A stretch of DNA of 64,000 nt from Roseivirga sp. (GTDB taxonomy: Bacteria > Bacteroidota > Bacteroidia > Cytophagales > Cyclobacteriaceae): the NCBI GenBank assembly GCA_018402485.1, contig JAGYIY010000001.1, forward strand, positions 466,001 through 530,000. The letters are read 5' to 3'. The position numbers and the translations under genes are program-made. Under the pieces are notes generated by a model, which searched no databases, was not told the DNA's origin, and worked only from the letters and a program-made list of their open reading frames with translations. The stretch's first letter is position 1. Each line of letters begins with the position of its first letter. Shown in pieces: positions 11,679 through 20,934 of the stretch.

Positions 11679-12760
11679 TTAGTTGGTTTTTTGAGACATA
11701 ATTAAAGACATTGCTGATTGAAATGGCTCTTTGATCAAGACGATAAAAGAAGCCAATATAAAGCCCATGAAAGACCAAATAATCAATAACATGAATCGCT
11801 TAGGAGAAGTCCTGAAAATAGGAACAAGAGGCTCTTGAATAACAGTAAAAACTGGTGTATTCTCTTGAACCTCTATTTTGGCTTGTTCTATCTGAACAGC
11901 CAACTCTTGGTAAACGCTTTGAACAATATCAAGTTTAGACTGAAGTCTTTGAAGCTCATTTTGTGTTTTACTCGAGGATAAACTAATATTTGAATCCTTA
12001 AATTCAGCAAGTTCATCTTGTAAGTTTTCGAATTCTAGCTTTCTATCCTCAAACTGTTTTCTTATGAATTCTAATTTATTCTTTGCATTTTTATTACGGA
12101 TACTAATTATCTTCTCTTCTAATAAGTCATGAACTTTTTTCGCCAAAATAGAAGCATAAATAGGATCATTGGTCTCAAAATTTATGACTGCTACTTTGGT
12201 TTGCCCATTGTAGTCATAATTTATAGAAGATTCTACCGTTTTGTAAATACTACTTTCTTCTTCAGTGAGAAACAATAAATCGTTTAATCCATCACTTCGC
12301 TCGACCCCTTCATTTTTTTCATTCTTCACACTTGACAAAATTAATTTTGGCAAGCCAATTGTATATTTTTGACAACATCTAAAGTTGAAACTGGGAGATT
12401 ATTCAGAAATTCATAATATGTTATTACTCCCTCTGCTTCAGGTAATTGAGTAGAAAGTAACTCATTTTTGAATGATGTACTATTCAACAATTGCGGGTAA
12501 GTCATTGGTGGAATATTTGATGCATTTCCTCCACTTCCAATACTAACCCCAGCCAGAGAAGCAAGTCCACCCAGACCACCCGGTAAAGACTGCTCATCTG
12601 TTTCAGGAATAAATGAAATACTTGAAACGTATTTGGTAGGAGAAATTAGACCAATGACAATACCAAAAAGTCCCATAATTAAAATAATAACCATTAAGAA
12701 CACTTTTCTATGCCAAAGTATGGAAATTAGCTGAAATATATCTCTGTTATTTTTTTCCAT
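11679..12760 (-). CDS. Wzz/GumC-type polysaccharide chain-length protein (one frameshift)
   Basis: Polysaccharide co-polymerase of the inner membrane. An N-terminal membrane segment at about residues 19-38 (VFLMVIILIMGLFGIVIGL) is followed by the Wzz domain, a long coiled coil (about 205-275, rich in Glu/Lys/Leu), the proline motif PVFTVIQEPLVPIFRTSPKR, and a C-terminal membrane segment ending near residue 350. No tyrosine-kinase domain is present. One A lost near 12368 splits it; repair gives DVVKKYTIGLPKLIL. About 360 residues. Sets chain length for the polymer exported by the SLBB protein upstream. Confidence 0.85.
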
Positions 12761-12845
12761 TTATTTTATAATAAAACATACATTTCTCAAATATATTTTT
12801 ATTTTTAATATATTATTTAAATTAAATAATATTTTATCTAGAATA

Positions 12846-13475
12846 TTAATACAATATCTTCGCAGGATTACCCACCATTGTACTGTTCTTAACAACATCC
12901 TTTACCACAACAGTACCTGCACCAATGATTACATCTACGCCAATATTTAGCCCTTGTATTACTGTGGCATTCAGTCCAATGAAGGCCTGCTTACCTATTT
13001 TAGTATTTCCTGCAATAGCGCTAGCAGGGGCAATATGTACTGGCCTCTTCAATCCAACAATCATGATCAATAGATGCATTGGTATTAATAATACAGTATT
13101 TCCCAATATTCACAAATGGATTTATACAAGCACCTCTTGCTATAAAAGTTCCATCACCTATGGCAACATGATGAGACACCTTGGCGTCTGGATGAATAAT
13201 CGTTATGCATTCACCTCCTAAGTCAACAACCCTTTTGGCAATTCTATTCCTTATTTTGTTATCCCCCACTCCTAAAACAAATTGTTTAAAGCCTTTTTCA
13301 ATAAGCTCATCAAATTTATCATCACCTCCTAAGTAAGGAAAACCGTAGGGATTATCTGTTTTCTCCTCAATATCAATGTACCCAGCCACCTTTTTTGGCA
13401 GGCTATTACTGCCTCTGCTACAACTTTACCATGTCCGGAATAACCTATCAAAATCGTTTCTTCCCTTTGTACCAT
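12846..13475 (-). CDS. NeuD/PglD-type hexapeptide acetyltransferase (two frameshifts)
   Basis: Acetyl-CoA-dependent transferase. The repaired N-terminus MVQREETILIGYSGHGKVV is the small Rossmann-like sugar-binding domain of the NeuD family. It is followed by a left-handed beta-helix with hexapeptide repeats (AIGDGTFIARGACINPFVNIG, then IAGNTKIGKQAFIG) and the usual end VVGNPAK-type motif (MVGNPAKIL). Indels lie near 13393 (one base, A-run of the gene) and near 13045 (two bases or one extra). About 210 residues. It may provide the N-acetylation step (LegH role) or a later O-acetylation; the sequence does not decide. Confidence 0.8.
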
Positions 13476-13531
13476 TAGAAGTAATTTAGATTATCATAAC
13501 CACAAATATCCAAAATCAAAACTTCTCTTTA

Positions 13532-16142
13532 CTACCTCGTCAATTGATTAATGGTTAAGGCCAGTGTCGCCATGGTACTTGCAATGCCTAGCCATTGGGC
13601 GGCACTCATGGGTTGTTTCTCAGCTTTCTTCGCCACAAAGAGTGTGGAGCCCGGGCGTACCCTGGGGTAGCGGGTAAAGAACAGAAAGTGCCTTACCCCT
13701 TTGCGCTCTCCATTGGGGTATTGCACATAGCTTCTTACCTTTTGGAGCTTTTGCGGAAGCCCCTGCCTGCTGTACATATTGCTTAAAACCGTAGGCCTTG
13801 TCGTAGCGCACATTTAAGGGGAGCTTACCTCTCCGGCAATGCGCACGGTTTGCATGCGCCCAGGAATGGAGATCACATCTCCCGCTTGTACAATCAGGTC
13901 GTATTTGGAGCCCGGTGCTTGTAAGATTTCTTCCAGGTCGATGGCCACAGGCTCTTCTTCCCGGATCTCGATGTCTGCCAGGAGGGAGTCCCTTTCGGCG
14001 GCCTCTTCCAAGAGTTCCCTTTTGAGCTGACCGCCCTGGGCATCGTCGCCTGTGTTGTTGTCCAGTGTGTTTTCCAATGCTTGCAGCCTTTCTTTGAGGC
14101 GCGCTTGTGCTTCGGAGTTCAGGCTGCCATCGGCAGGGTTTAAGATCTTTGCCTTGAGCCTTTCCAAACGCGCTTGAGAGATTTGTGCCGGGCTGCGGGC
14201 CTGCGAAAATTCGGTTTTGCGGATTAAGATGGCCCCGGCCGCATCGGCATAAGGATTAAGGCCTCCGGCCCGCTGTATGATGTCTGAAATGCGCTCGTCT
14301 TTGCGGCTGATGGCAAAAGTGCCTGTGCTTACGGCTTCCCCTTCCACAGATACCTGCGCCTGCACCTGGTAATTGGGGAGCGGCGGATGAATACCTGGTC
14401 GAAAGGTTGTAGGGTGCGGTCGCGGGCTTCTCCCTGCACCTGCAGGTCTTCGTCGATGGCAAAGGTGATGATCTCTGCCGCTACATTGGTGGGCTCGCCG
14501 CGGTTCCGGCGGGCAATCTCTACGCCTGTAAGGGCGGCGGCATCTTTTAGGCCTCCCGCCAGGGTAATGAGGTCTTCCACGGTCATGTTTTGGAAATAAG
14601 GATAGACACCCTGGGCCGACACTTCACCATTGATTTCGATGTAATATTCTTCCTCCAGGTCGTACAGGGAGGGTATGCTTACCACGTCTTCGCGCTGTAG
14701 GGGAATGTCATCGATTTCATTCTTCAACAGGGCCTGCAGGTCTACCGGAATGGGGGTTTGGCTGAGGTCGGGGTTGGTGCGGTAAATGGTGGCGCGCTGC
14801 AGGTACGCATCGCCACGAAGGCCCCCAGCTTTTTCAATCAGGCTTTTTAGGCTCAGGTTGGGGGTGAGCTGGAAAGCACCGGTGCGTAGGGTCGCGCCTT
14901 CTAGCAATACGCGGTTATCGAAACGGTTGAGGATTTTCCCTATGGTCACTTCATCGCCATCTTGGAGCTTGAATGCTGCAAAATCGGCTTGCAACAGGTC
15001 TTGTATTTCACGTTGCGTGGCATTGTTGCGGTTGATGGTTACCCTGGCTTTGTAGGCTTCGCTGGTAAAGCCTCCGGCGTATTGCAAGAGGTCGGTGAAC
15101 AGCTCATCGGCTTTCATTTCGAAGAGGCCTTCGCGCTTCGCCTCTCCTTTTACTTCCACACGGTGGGTAAAGGGGCTCACGATGATGACATCGCCTTGCT
15201 TCAGGCGCAAGTCGTTGGGTTTCATGCCTTGGGTGAGGTAATCATACACATCGATGGTGCGGATTAATGCATTGTTGCGCACCAGCTTGATGTTCCGGAA
15301 AGTGCCTTCGGTATTGGGGCCTCCTGCGGCGTGGAGTGCCGTGTAAACGGTGGCCAAAGCGGGTAATTCGTAGCGCGCAGGGGCATTGACCTCGCCTACC
15401 ACATCGATGCTGATGGTGCGGATGTTCCCCAAGCTTACCTGGTAAAAGATCTTGCCTTGCTCGCCATTTTTCAGTTTCAAGCCTTGGTTGATCTGGCTCA
15501 AACGGTCGATGATTTTGGTGGTGGCGGCGGCTATGCTCAAGCCGTTAACATACACGGGACTAAGGTTTTCGGGCCTCACGGTTCCCTCGGTGGAGACTTG
15601 AAGCCTAAGCAATTGCTGGGTGGCTCCCCATAGGTCCACAACCAGTTCATCGCCAGGGCCCAACTGATAATCTTCGGGCGTGGCCACGTTGAGGTTGGGC
15701 GCGAAATTCATTTCACTTTTTTGAAAGAGGGCATAGCCAAAAATGCTTTTTCGTAGGCAGAAAGGGATTTTCCGCCTTCATTCGGTACGGAAGTTACGGC
15801 TCTATCTGCTTGCCCTTGTTGGGTAGCAGCACCACTTTTGGCCGTGTTCCCTCCTGAGCCTAAGGCGGCAATTCTCCTTTGCAGCTTGGCAATTTCCGCT
15901 GCGGGTACATTTTGTTGTTTGGCCAGGGCCAGCAGCTGGCTCTCGGTGAGTCCGCGTGCCTCGGCTTGCTGGATGTACCCCCTGATCTGCCCGTCTGACA
16001 GCTCATCGACCTTGATGTTCTTCATGTCGCTTAGGGACTGGGCGTTCGCCTGTTCGCCTACCGCCAGGCTGAGGGCAACACAGAGTAAGAGCATCTGGAG
16101 GATGCTTCTGGAGAGGGTTTTAAAGGATAGGGTTCTTTTCAT
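13532..16142 (-). CDS. Wza-type outer-membrane polysaccharide export protein, SLBB repeats (four frameshifts)
   Basis: Start at MKRTLSFKTLSRS with a clear signal peptide (hydrophobic MLLLCVALSLAV, cleavage after about AQA in EQANAQS). The poly-export domain begins PEDYQLGPGDELVVDLWG; several SLBB blocks follow (INGEVSAQGVYPY, VEGEAVSTGTF, IAGEVSSPLNV), and the C-terminal end has FVAKKAEKQPMSAAQW then a membrane segment. Indels near 15741, 14376, 13819 and 13740 break it, mostly in short C or A runs. Repaired length is about 872 residues. GC content is visibly higher here than in the sugar genes to the left. It forms the exit channel with the Wzz protein. Confidence 0.85.
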
Positions 16143-16171
16143 ACCTGAATGGGCCACTTTTTAAGGTTGTG

Positions 16172-16685
16172 CTATAAGGCTATTTTTTTCTTTGTCAAAT
16201 GCTGTATGCCTACTTCTGCCTGCAGGGTAATGCCCAGCGACTCGATGGTGAGGTGCGCTTTTCTGCCTTGTAGGCTTCGGATTACCCCCGATTGTCCGGA
16301 GAGGGGTCCGCCATCGATGGCTACTTCCTCTCCCGGTGCCAGGTGCTTGGCGAAGACAGACACATCGGCATGGTGGCTGAGGAAATTTTGAATGGCCAGC
16401 ATTTCTTCATCGCGGATAATGGCCGGTTTCCGCAACCAATACACATTGCATACAATGCCATGGTCTTTCAATATTTCTAGCCTACTTTTTCATCTATTCG
16501 CGCAAAAGGTAAGAGCGAAAGACGGGCTCTGTTACTTTTTTCTTGCGGTCAGACCACTGTTTGCGTACCGTTTGGCAGGGGCAATACACGTCGAATCCCT
16601 TTTCTTTTAAGCGATTGGCGGTTTTCTTTTCGCTCCTGGGCTTGGTGTAAAAAGCTGTCCAATAGGTATCAAACGCTCTATTCAT
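16172..16685 (-). CDS. UpxY/RfaH-like NusG-paralogue antiterminator (two frameshifts)
   Basis: The N-terminal NGN domain starts MNRAFDTYWTAFYTKPRSEKK and includes YCPCQTVRKQWSDRKK. The second piece has LRKPAIIRDEEM and a KOW segment PGEEVAIDGGPLSGQSGVI. Two small losses near 16504 and 16485 separate the pieces; repair gives PVFRSYLFARIDEKV. About 171 residues, normal for UpxY proteins, which let RNA polymerase read through long capsule operons. It is the second gene of the locus, overlapping the regulator by eight bases, which fits that role. Confidence 0.85.
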
Positions 16686-17202
16686 GCCACAATAATAAGG
16701 AATGCTTCGCATTCAACAGCAATACCGGGGTTTCTTTCGGTGCATAAACCGTGTAGGTGATGCTTTTTCGGATCACCTTTTGCGCTTTGCGCGCCAATTC
16801 TTGCACATAAGCCAGGTCGGGGTTCCCGATTATGACCAATGCAATGTCGTTGGAGTTTTTTCCTTCTGCCAAATCTCCTATCAGGTACACTTCTTCCACC
16901 GCTCCTACTTGGTCGATCACTGTATCGATTACCTCTTGCAGGCCGGTGTATTTGAGTAAGATGTTTCGAATGTCGTCGAAGAGGGGGTAGCTGGTATTGG
17001 CTTTGAAGACTTTTTTATTGCCTTCTTTATCGGAATGGAGCATCCCAGCCTCCTCAAAGCGGTTGAGCTCGAGGCGCACCGAATTGGTGCTTTCATTGAA
17101 CTCTTGTGCCAACCCACGCAAATAGGCACTCGATTCCGGGTTGAGGAAAAGTCGCATCAACAGTTTGATGCGGGTTTTAGAAGAGATAAGGGTTTCGAGC
17201 AA
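16678..17202 (-). CDS. Winged-helix regulator with degenerate nucleotidyltransferase-like domain
   Basis: 174 residues, intact. Residues 1-90 form an ArsR/MarR-like winged helix (RIKLLMRLFLNPESSAYLRG, NESTNSVRLELNRFEEAGML). Residues about 95-165 resemble a minimal nucleotidyltransferase fold, but the catalytic GS...DxD pattern has become LIGDLAEGKNSNDIALVI, so catalysis is doubtful. It is the first gene of the polysaccharide operon and probably controls it, together with UpxY. Regulatory role is inferred from fold and position. Confidence 0.7.
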   Translation of the reverse strand: MLETLISSKTRIKLLMRLFLNPESSAYLRGLAQEFNESTNSVRLELNRFEEAGMLHSDKEGNKKVFKANTSYPLFDDIRNILLKYTGLQEVIDTVIDQVGAVEEVYLIGDLAEGKNSNDIALVIIGNPDLAYVQELARKAQKVIRKSITYTVYAPKETPVLLLNAKHSLLLWHE

Positions 17203-17210
17203 AGGGGGAT

Positions 17211-17300
17211 TGGGTTGTTTAGAGCGCTGCGCGCGTGTTTTTTGTTGATGCGTTGTTTGTTTAGAGCACTGTGCGCGTGTTTTTTGTTTATGAGTTGCTT
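17211..17300. repeat. Imperfect tandem repeat upstream of the polysaccharide operon
   Basis: Two copies of about 50 bases of GTTTAGAGC..TGCGCGTGTTTTTTGTT-type sequence lie directly upstream of the regulator gene, each with a GC-rich segment followed by a T-tract. They cover the place where the operon promoter should be. The T-tracts point rightward, so they could also act as weak terminators on the plus strand. Confidence 0.5.
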
Positions 17301-17308
17301 TCTAACCG

Positions 17309-17916
17309 CTAATTACAATACTCCTGAACCACTTGTTGTATTTTTTCTTTCACTTTTTCCCAACTGATCTGAACCAACATTTTTGGCATGGGCTCAATTT
17401 CAGCATCTTCGAAGAAGGTCAAACTTTTCAAGGCCAAAAACATTGATGCGTCGGGGTATTTGGCCTCATACATGGGCAGCATCTCAGTTAGTGTATAGTG
17501 ATTAAGCAGAAAGTAAAGATCAATGAAGTCTTTCTTACTCCCTCTACCGGTAATTGCCGCAATTTTCATGGCAGCTATGTCTTTGTCTGAGGCTAATGTG
17601 ATACCTGAATCTTGAATGGGATTTTCTAACCACTTGTAGCTGTAGTTTACAAAATCAACTTTAATGTCATTGATTTGAAACACATTAATATTTTTAGATC
17701 TTTTCAAGATTTGTAGCTCACCATAATTTTTAATCTTATCGACAATCTCCTCAGTTTCATAGGTCATCTCACCAAAAAATCAAGGTCTATAGATTCCCGA
17801 TGGCCATAATGCAAAGCCAAAGCTGTGCCTCCTACCAGTGGTAAATTTTCGAAATCCCTTTGAATGGCATTTAAAAGTCGATGGAGTTCGTGAGAGATTG
17901 TGTTGAAGTATAACAC
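17309..17916 (-). CDS. AbiEii/AbiGii-type nucleotidyltransferase toxin (one frameshift)
   Basis: The reading from a GTG at 17916 gives MLYFNTISHELHRLLNAIQ and then LVGGTALALHYGHRESIDLDFF, the nucleotidyltransferase motif of AbiEii proteins (GG-TAL, D-x-D). The last Phe of that motif sits at a T6 run (17773-17778) that has lost a base; beyond it the frame continues to 17309 with KDIAAMKIAAITGRGSKKDFIDLYFLL. About 203 residues. The start lies inside the 3' end of the upstream gene, so the two are co-translated. AbiEii proteins are toxins of AbiE-type toxin-antitoxin and phage-abortive systems; function here is by homology. Confidence 0.75.
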
Positions 17917-18179
17917 CTAAATTCATTTAGTGGCGTATGGGTAATGGTAGCAACAAAATGCAGCGTAACCTGATCTAAATTTCTAAGACCTTTAGCAATT
18001 TCAGCAATTCTCTTTAATCCCAAATGCTTTCTCAACAGTTCAAAATCAGCCAATGTCCCATAAGCTAAAATGCGCTGTACAATAAATGCATGATGTGCTT
18101 CAAAAGACATCAGATCTTTATCGACATCCCAAAACAGGTGCTTAGATAGGTCTTTTATGTTGAGTTGAGGGGTAATGGG
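17871..18179 (-). CDS. DUF6922-like partner of the AbiEii gene, start codon missing
   Basis: Small protein with LSKHLFWDVDKDLMSFEAHHAFI and ILAYGTLADFELLRKHLGL, the pattern of DUF6922 proteins that precede AbiEii-type genes in Bacteroidota. An ATG exists at 18110, but clear homology-type sequence (LNIKDLSKHLFWDV) continues upstream to about 18164, where the frame enters a GGGTNNT repeat and meets a stop at 18180-18182 with no usual start codon. Either a rare start (ATA or ATT) is used or the repeat has replaced the start. It may be the antitoxin; that is inference from gene order and overlap. Confidence 0.6.
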   Translation of the reverse strand, partial: PITPQLNIKDLSKHLFWDVDKDLMSFEAHHAFIVQRILAYGTLADFELLRKHLGLKRIAEIAKGLRNLDQVTLHFVATITHTPLNEFRCYTSTQSLTNSIDF

Positions 18180-18370
18180 TTATTGGGTTATTGGGTGTTG
18201 GGTAATGGGTTGTTGGGGTTTTGGTGGATAAATGTGATCGCTTTACAAAATCGTAATTCCTAATTCCTAATTCCTAATTCCTAATTGACTAAGGGTTGTT
18301 GGGTATTGGGTGTTGGGTTATTGGGTGGTTGGGTGTTGGGGATTGGGTTGTTGGGTTATTGGGTAATGGT
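18169..18370. repeat. G-rich heptamer/octamer arrays (GGGTNNT) with an AATTCCT block
   Basis: Two tracts (18169-18227 and 18292-18370) consist of GGGT-N2-T units with period 7 to 8, for example GGGTTATT, GGGTGTT, GGGTAAT. Between them, at 18253-18287, lies a perfect run of TAATTCC heptamers. The G-tracts have many closely spaced GGG triplets and could fold as G-quadruplexes. No gene is seen. Confidence 0.85.
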
Positions 18371-18538
18371 TAATTCTTAATTCTTAATTGCTCAAACTTC
18401 TAACCTCCAACCTCTAACTTCTAACTTCTGACTTCCAGCCTCCAGCTTCTAACTTCTAACTTCCAACATCTGACTTCCAACTTCTAACCTCTAACCTCTA
18501 GCTTCTAACAGCTAACAGCTAACAGCCAATCGCTAACC
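18370..18538. repeat. Heptamer array, core CTAAC (about 20 units)
   Basis: After three TAATTCT units the sequence from 18397 to 18538 is a clean series of seven-base units such as TTCTAAC, CTCTAAC, TTCCAAC, TTCTGAC and AGCTAAC. The spacing stays at seven although the bases vary, so the period itself is conserved. The same unit type occurs at 20822-20899. From 18539 to 18725 I see no gene, only a long G-run at 18668-18683 and an A/T tract. Confidence 0.85.
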
Positions 18539-18725
18539 CACAGCTTCGCCACGTCAGTCACATCCGCGACCTCTAATGAGTTGTAAATTTACTCGATAAA
18601 TCGATACCTGCAATGTCGAGGCGTCTTTTTTTTAAAAAAATTGTTGGCTCACGCATTATTCATCTACGGGGGATGGGGGGGGGTAATCGAAAACGTGATC
18701 CCTCGCCCCCTCATCCCTAGCCACC

Positions 18726-20335
18726 GTCATCCTGAACTTGTTTCAGGATCCCCCAGAAACTAGCACCATACCTACACCCCAGAAGAACGATCGGTTTCCA
18801 TTACTAAAGGATCCTGAAATGCGCATTGCTCCTATCGGTCGCATTGCTTTTCAGGATGACGATGTGGGTAACGTCATCCCGTTCGCTAACCGTCATCCTG
18901 AACTTGTTTCAGGATCCCTCAGAAACTAGCACCATACCTTCACCCCAGAAGAACGATCGGTTTCCATTACTAAAGGATCCTGAAATGCGCATTGCTCCTA
19001 TCGGTCGCATTGCTTTTCAGGATGACGATGTGGGTAACGTCATCCTGTTCGCCACCGTCATCCTGAACTTGTTTCAGGATCCCCCAGAAACTAGCACCAT
19101 ACCTACACCCCAGAAGAACGATCGGTTTCCATTACTAAAGGATCCTGAAATGCGCATTGCTCCTACGGTCGCATTGCTTTTCAGGATGACGGTGTGGATA
19201 ACGTCATCCTGTTCGCTACCGTCATCCTGAACTTGTTTCAGGATCCCTCAGAAACTAGCACCATACCTACACCCTAGAAGAACGATCGGTTTATGTTACA
19301 AAAGGATCCTGAACTGCGCATTGCTCCTACGGTCGCATTGCTTTTCAGGATGACGATGTGGGTAACGTCATCCTGTTCGCCACCGTCATCCTGAACTTGT
19401 TTCAGGATCCCCCAGAAACTAGCACCATACCTACACCCCAGAAGAACGATCGGTTTCTATTACTAAAGGATCCTGAAATGCGCATTGCTCCTACGGTCGC
19501 ATTGCTTTTCAGGATGACGGTGTGGATACCGTCATCCTGAACTTGTTTCAGGATCCCTTAGAAACTAGCACCACACGTCCACCCTAGAAGAACGATCGGT
19601 TTCCATTACAAAAAGATCCTGAACTGCGCATTGCTCCTATCGGTCGCATTGCTTTTCAGGATGACGGTGTGGATAACGTCATCCTGTTCGCTACCGTCAT
19701 CCTGAACTTGTTTCAGGATCCCCCAGAAACTAGCACCATACCTACACCCCAGAAGAACGATCGGTTTCCATTACTAAAGGATCCTGAAATGCGCATTGCT
19801 CCTACGGTCGCATTGCTTTTCAGGATGACGGTGTGGATAACGTCATCCCGTTCGCTAACCGTCATCCTGAACTTGTTTCAGGATCCCCCAGAAACTAGCA
19901 CCATACCTACACCCTAGAAGAACGATCGGTTTCCATTACTAAAGGATCCTGAAATGCGCATTGCTCCTATCGGTCGCATTGCTTTTCAGGATGACGGTGT
20001 GGATAACGTCATCCTGTTCGCTACCGTCATCCTGAACTTGTTTCAGGATCCCCCAGAAACTAGCACCATACCTACACCCCAGAAGAACGATCGGTTTCCA
20101 TTACTAAAGGATCCTGAAATGCGCATTGCTCCTATCGGTCGCATTGCTTTTCAGGATGACGGTGTGGATAACGTCATCCTGTTCGCTACCGTCATCCTGA
20201 ACTTGTTTCAGGATCCCCCAGAAACTAGCACCATACCTACACCCTAGAAGAACGATCGGTTTCTATTACTAAAGGATCCTGAAATGCGCATTGCTCCTAT
20301 CGGTCGCATTACTTTTCAGGATGACGGTGTGGATA
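18726..20335. repeat. Palindromic REP-like tandem array 1 (10 units of about 165 bp)
   Basis: Units begin with GTCATCCTGAACTTGTTT at 18726, 18892, 19057, 19221, 19385, 19531, 19696, 19861, 20026 and 20191. Each unit starts with an inverted repeat (ATCCTGAA..TTTCAGGAT) and ends with a larger imperfect one (ATCCTGAAATGCG..CGCATTGCTTTTCAGGAT), so start and end of a unit also mirror each other. Most units carry a short extra segment (AACGTCATCCTGTTCGCTACC-like, 19 to 20 bp); the 19385 unit lacks it. The many small open frames here (VILNLFQDP-type peptides) are artefacts of the repeat. Confidence 0.92.
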
Positions 20336-20401
20336 CCAATCCTACATTTTTTCGAAATCTTTGGGGTTGGACTTTTCAAAAAAAACTCTTAAATTATATT
20401 T

Positions 20402-20713
20402 ATGGCTAAAGGTGGCAGTACTTACATTATGTCGAATTCGAATAGATCAGTTTTATACATTGGTGTTACTTCTGAATTAATAACCCGGGTTTTGGAACAT
20501 AAATCTCGAAAGGGTTCTAAATTTACTAAGAAGTACAACTGTACTGATTTGGTTTATTACGAAACTTATTCAACTATTGATGAAGCTATAGTCAGAGAAA
20601 AACAATTAAAAAATTGGCATAAAGATTGGAAGTGGAACATCATTAAAAAGTTAAATCCAGAATTAATTGACCTCTCTGAATCAATTGGAATAGATTTGAA
20701 ATATGATTTATGA
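20402..20713 (+). CDS. GIY-YIG nuclease domain protein
   Basis: 103 residues, intact, single-domain GIY-YIG protein: TYIMSNSNRSVLYIGVTS carries the YIM..LYIG pair with the following conserved Arg (LITRVLEHK), then YYETYSTIDEAIVREKQLKNW contains the catalytic Glu, and the family end LNPELIDLS follows. It lies about 65 bp after the last unit of the palindromic array and about 50 bp before an isolated inverted half unit. Base composition is AT-rich compared with its flanks. Such stand-alone GIY-YIG proteins have no settled function; cleavage of the neighbouring palindromes is a possible role but only inference. Confidence 0.85.
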   Translation: MAKGGSTYIMSNSNRSVLYIGVTSELITRVLEHKSRKGSKFTKKYNCTDLVYYETYSTIDEAIVREKQLKNWHKDWKWNIIKKLNPELIDLSESIGIDLKYDL

Positions 20714-20758
20714 TGTCCAAAAGTAAGCTCAAGGTGACGATGATTGGCAAAATAACTG

Positions 20759-20792
20759 AGGGATCCTGAAACAAGTTCAGGATGACGGTGAT
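20759..20792. repeat. Isolated palindromic half unit in opposite orientation
   Basis: GGATCCTGAAACAAGTTCAG followed by GATGACGGTG is the reverse complement of the start of the array unit. It flanks the GIY-YIG gene on its downstream side, while the main array flanks the upstream side. Confidence 0.85.
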
Positions 20793-20821
20793 GTATTTGT
20801 GTTTAGTTATTTAGGGAGAAC

Positions 20822-20899
20822 CTCCAATCTAACTTCCAACTTCCAACTTCCAACTTCCAACCTCTGACTTCCGGCTTCTAGCTTCCAACTTCTAACCCC
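20822..20899. repeat. Heptamer array, core CCAAC/CTAAC (about 11 units)
   Basis: Seven-base units, mainly TTCCAAC with TTCTAAC, CTCTGAC, TTCTAGC and TTCCGGC variants, run almost up to the 3' end of the aminotransferase gene. The unit type is that of the array at 18397-18538. Confidence 0.85.
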
Positions 20900-20934
20900 T
20901 TTATTACCACCAGCTAATCGCCAAGGCAAAACAC

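Noticed and set aside
18738..20247. Several open frames of 60 to 134 codons inside array 1 (VILNLFQDP-type and HPELVSGS-type peptides)
   Set aside because: They are read-through of the palindromic repeat, repeat with its period, and lack independent start context; such peptides are a well-known annotation artefact.
20191..20792. Homing endonuclease within an intron or intein
   Set aside because: The GIY-YIG gene lies in intergenic repeat DNA, not inside a split gene, and no intron core is seen.
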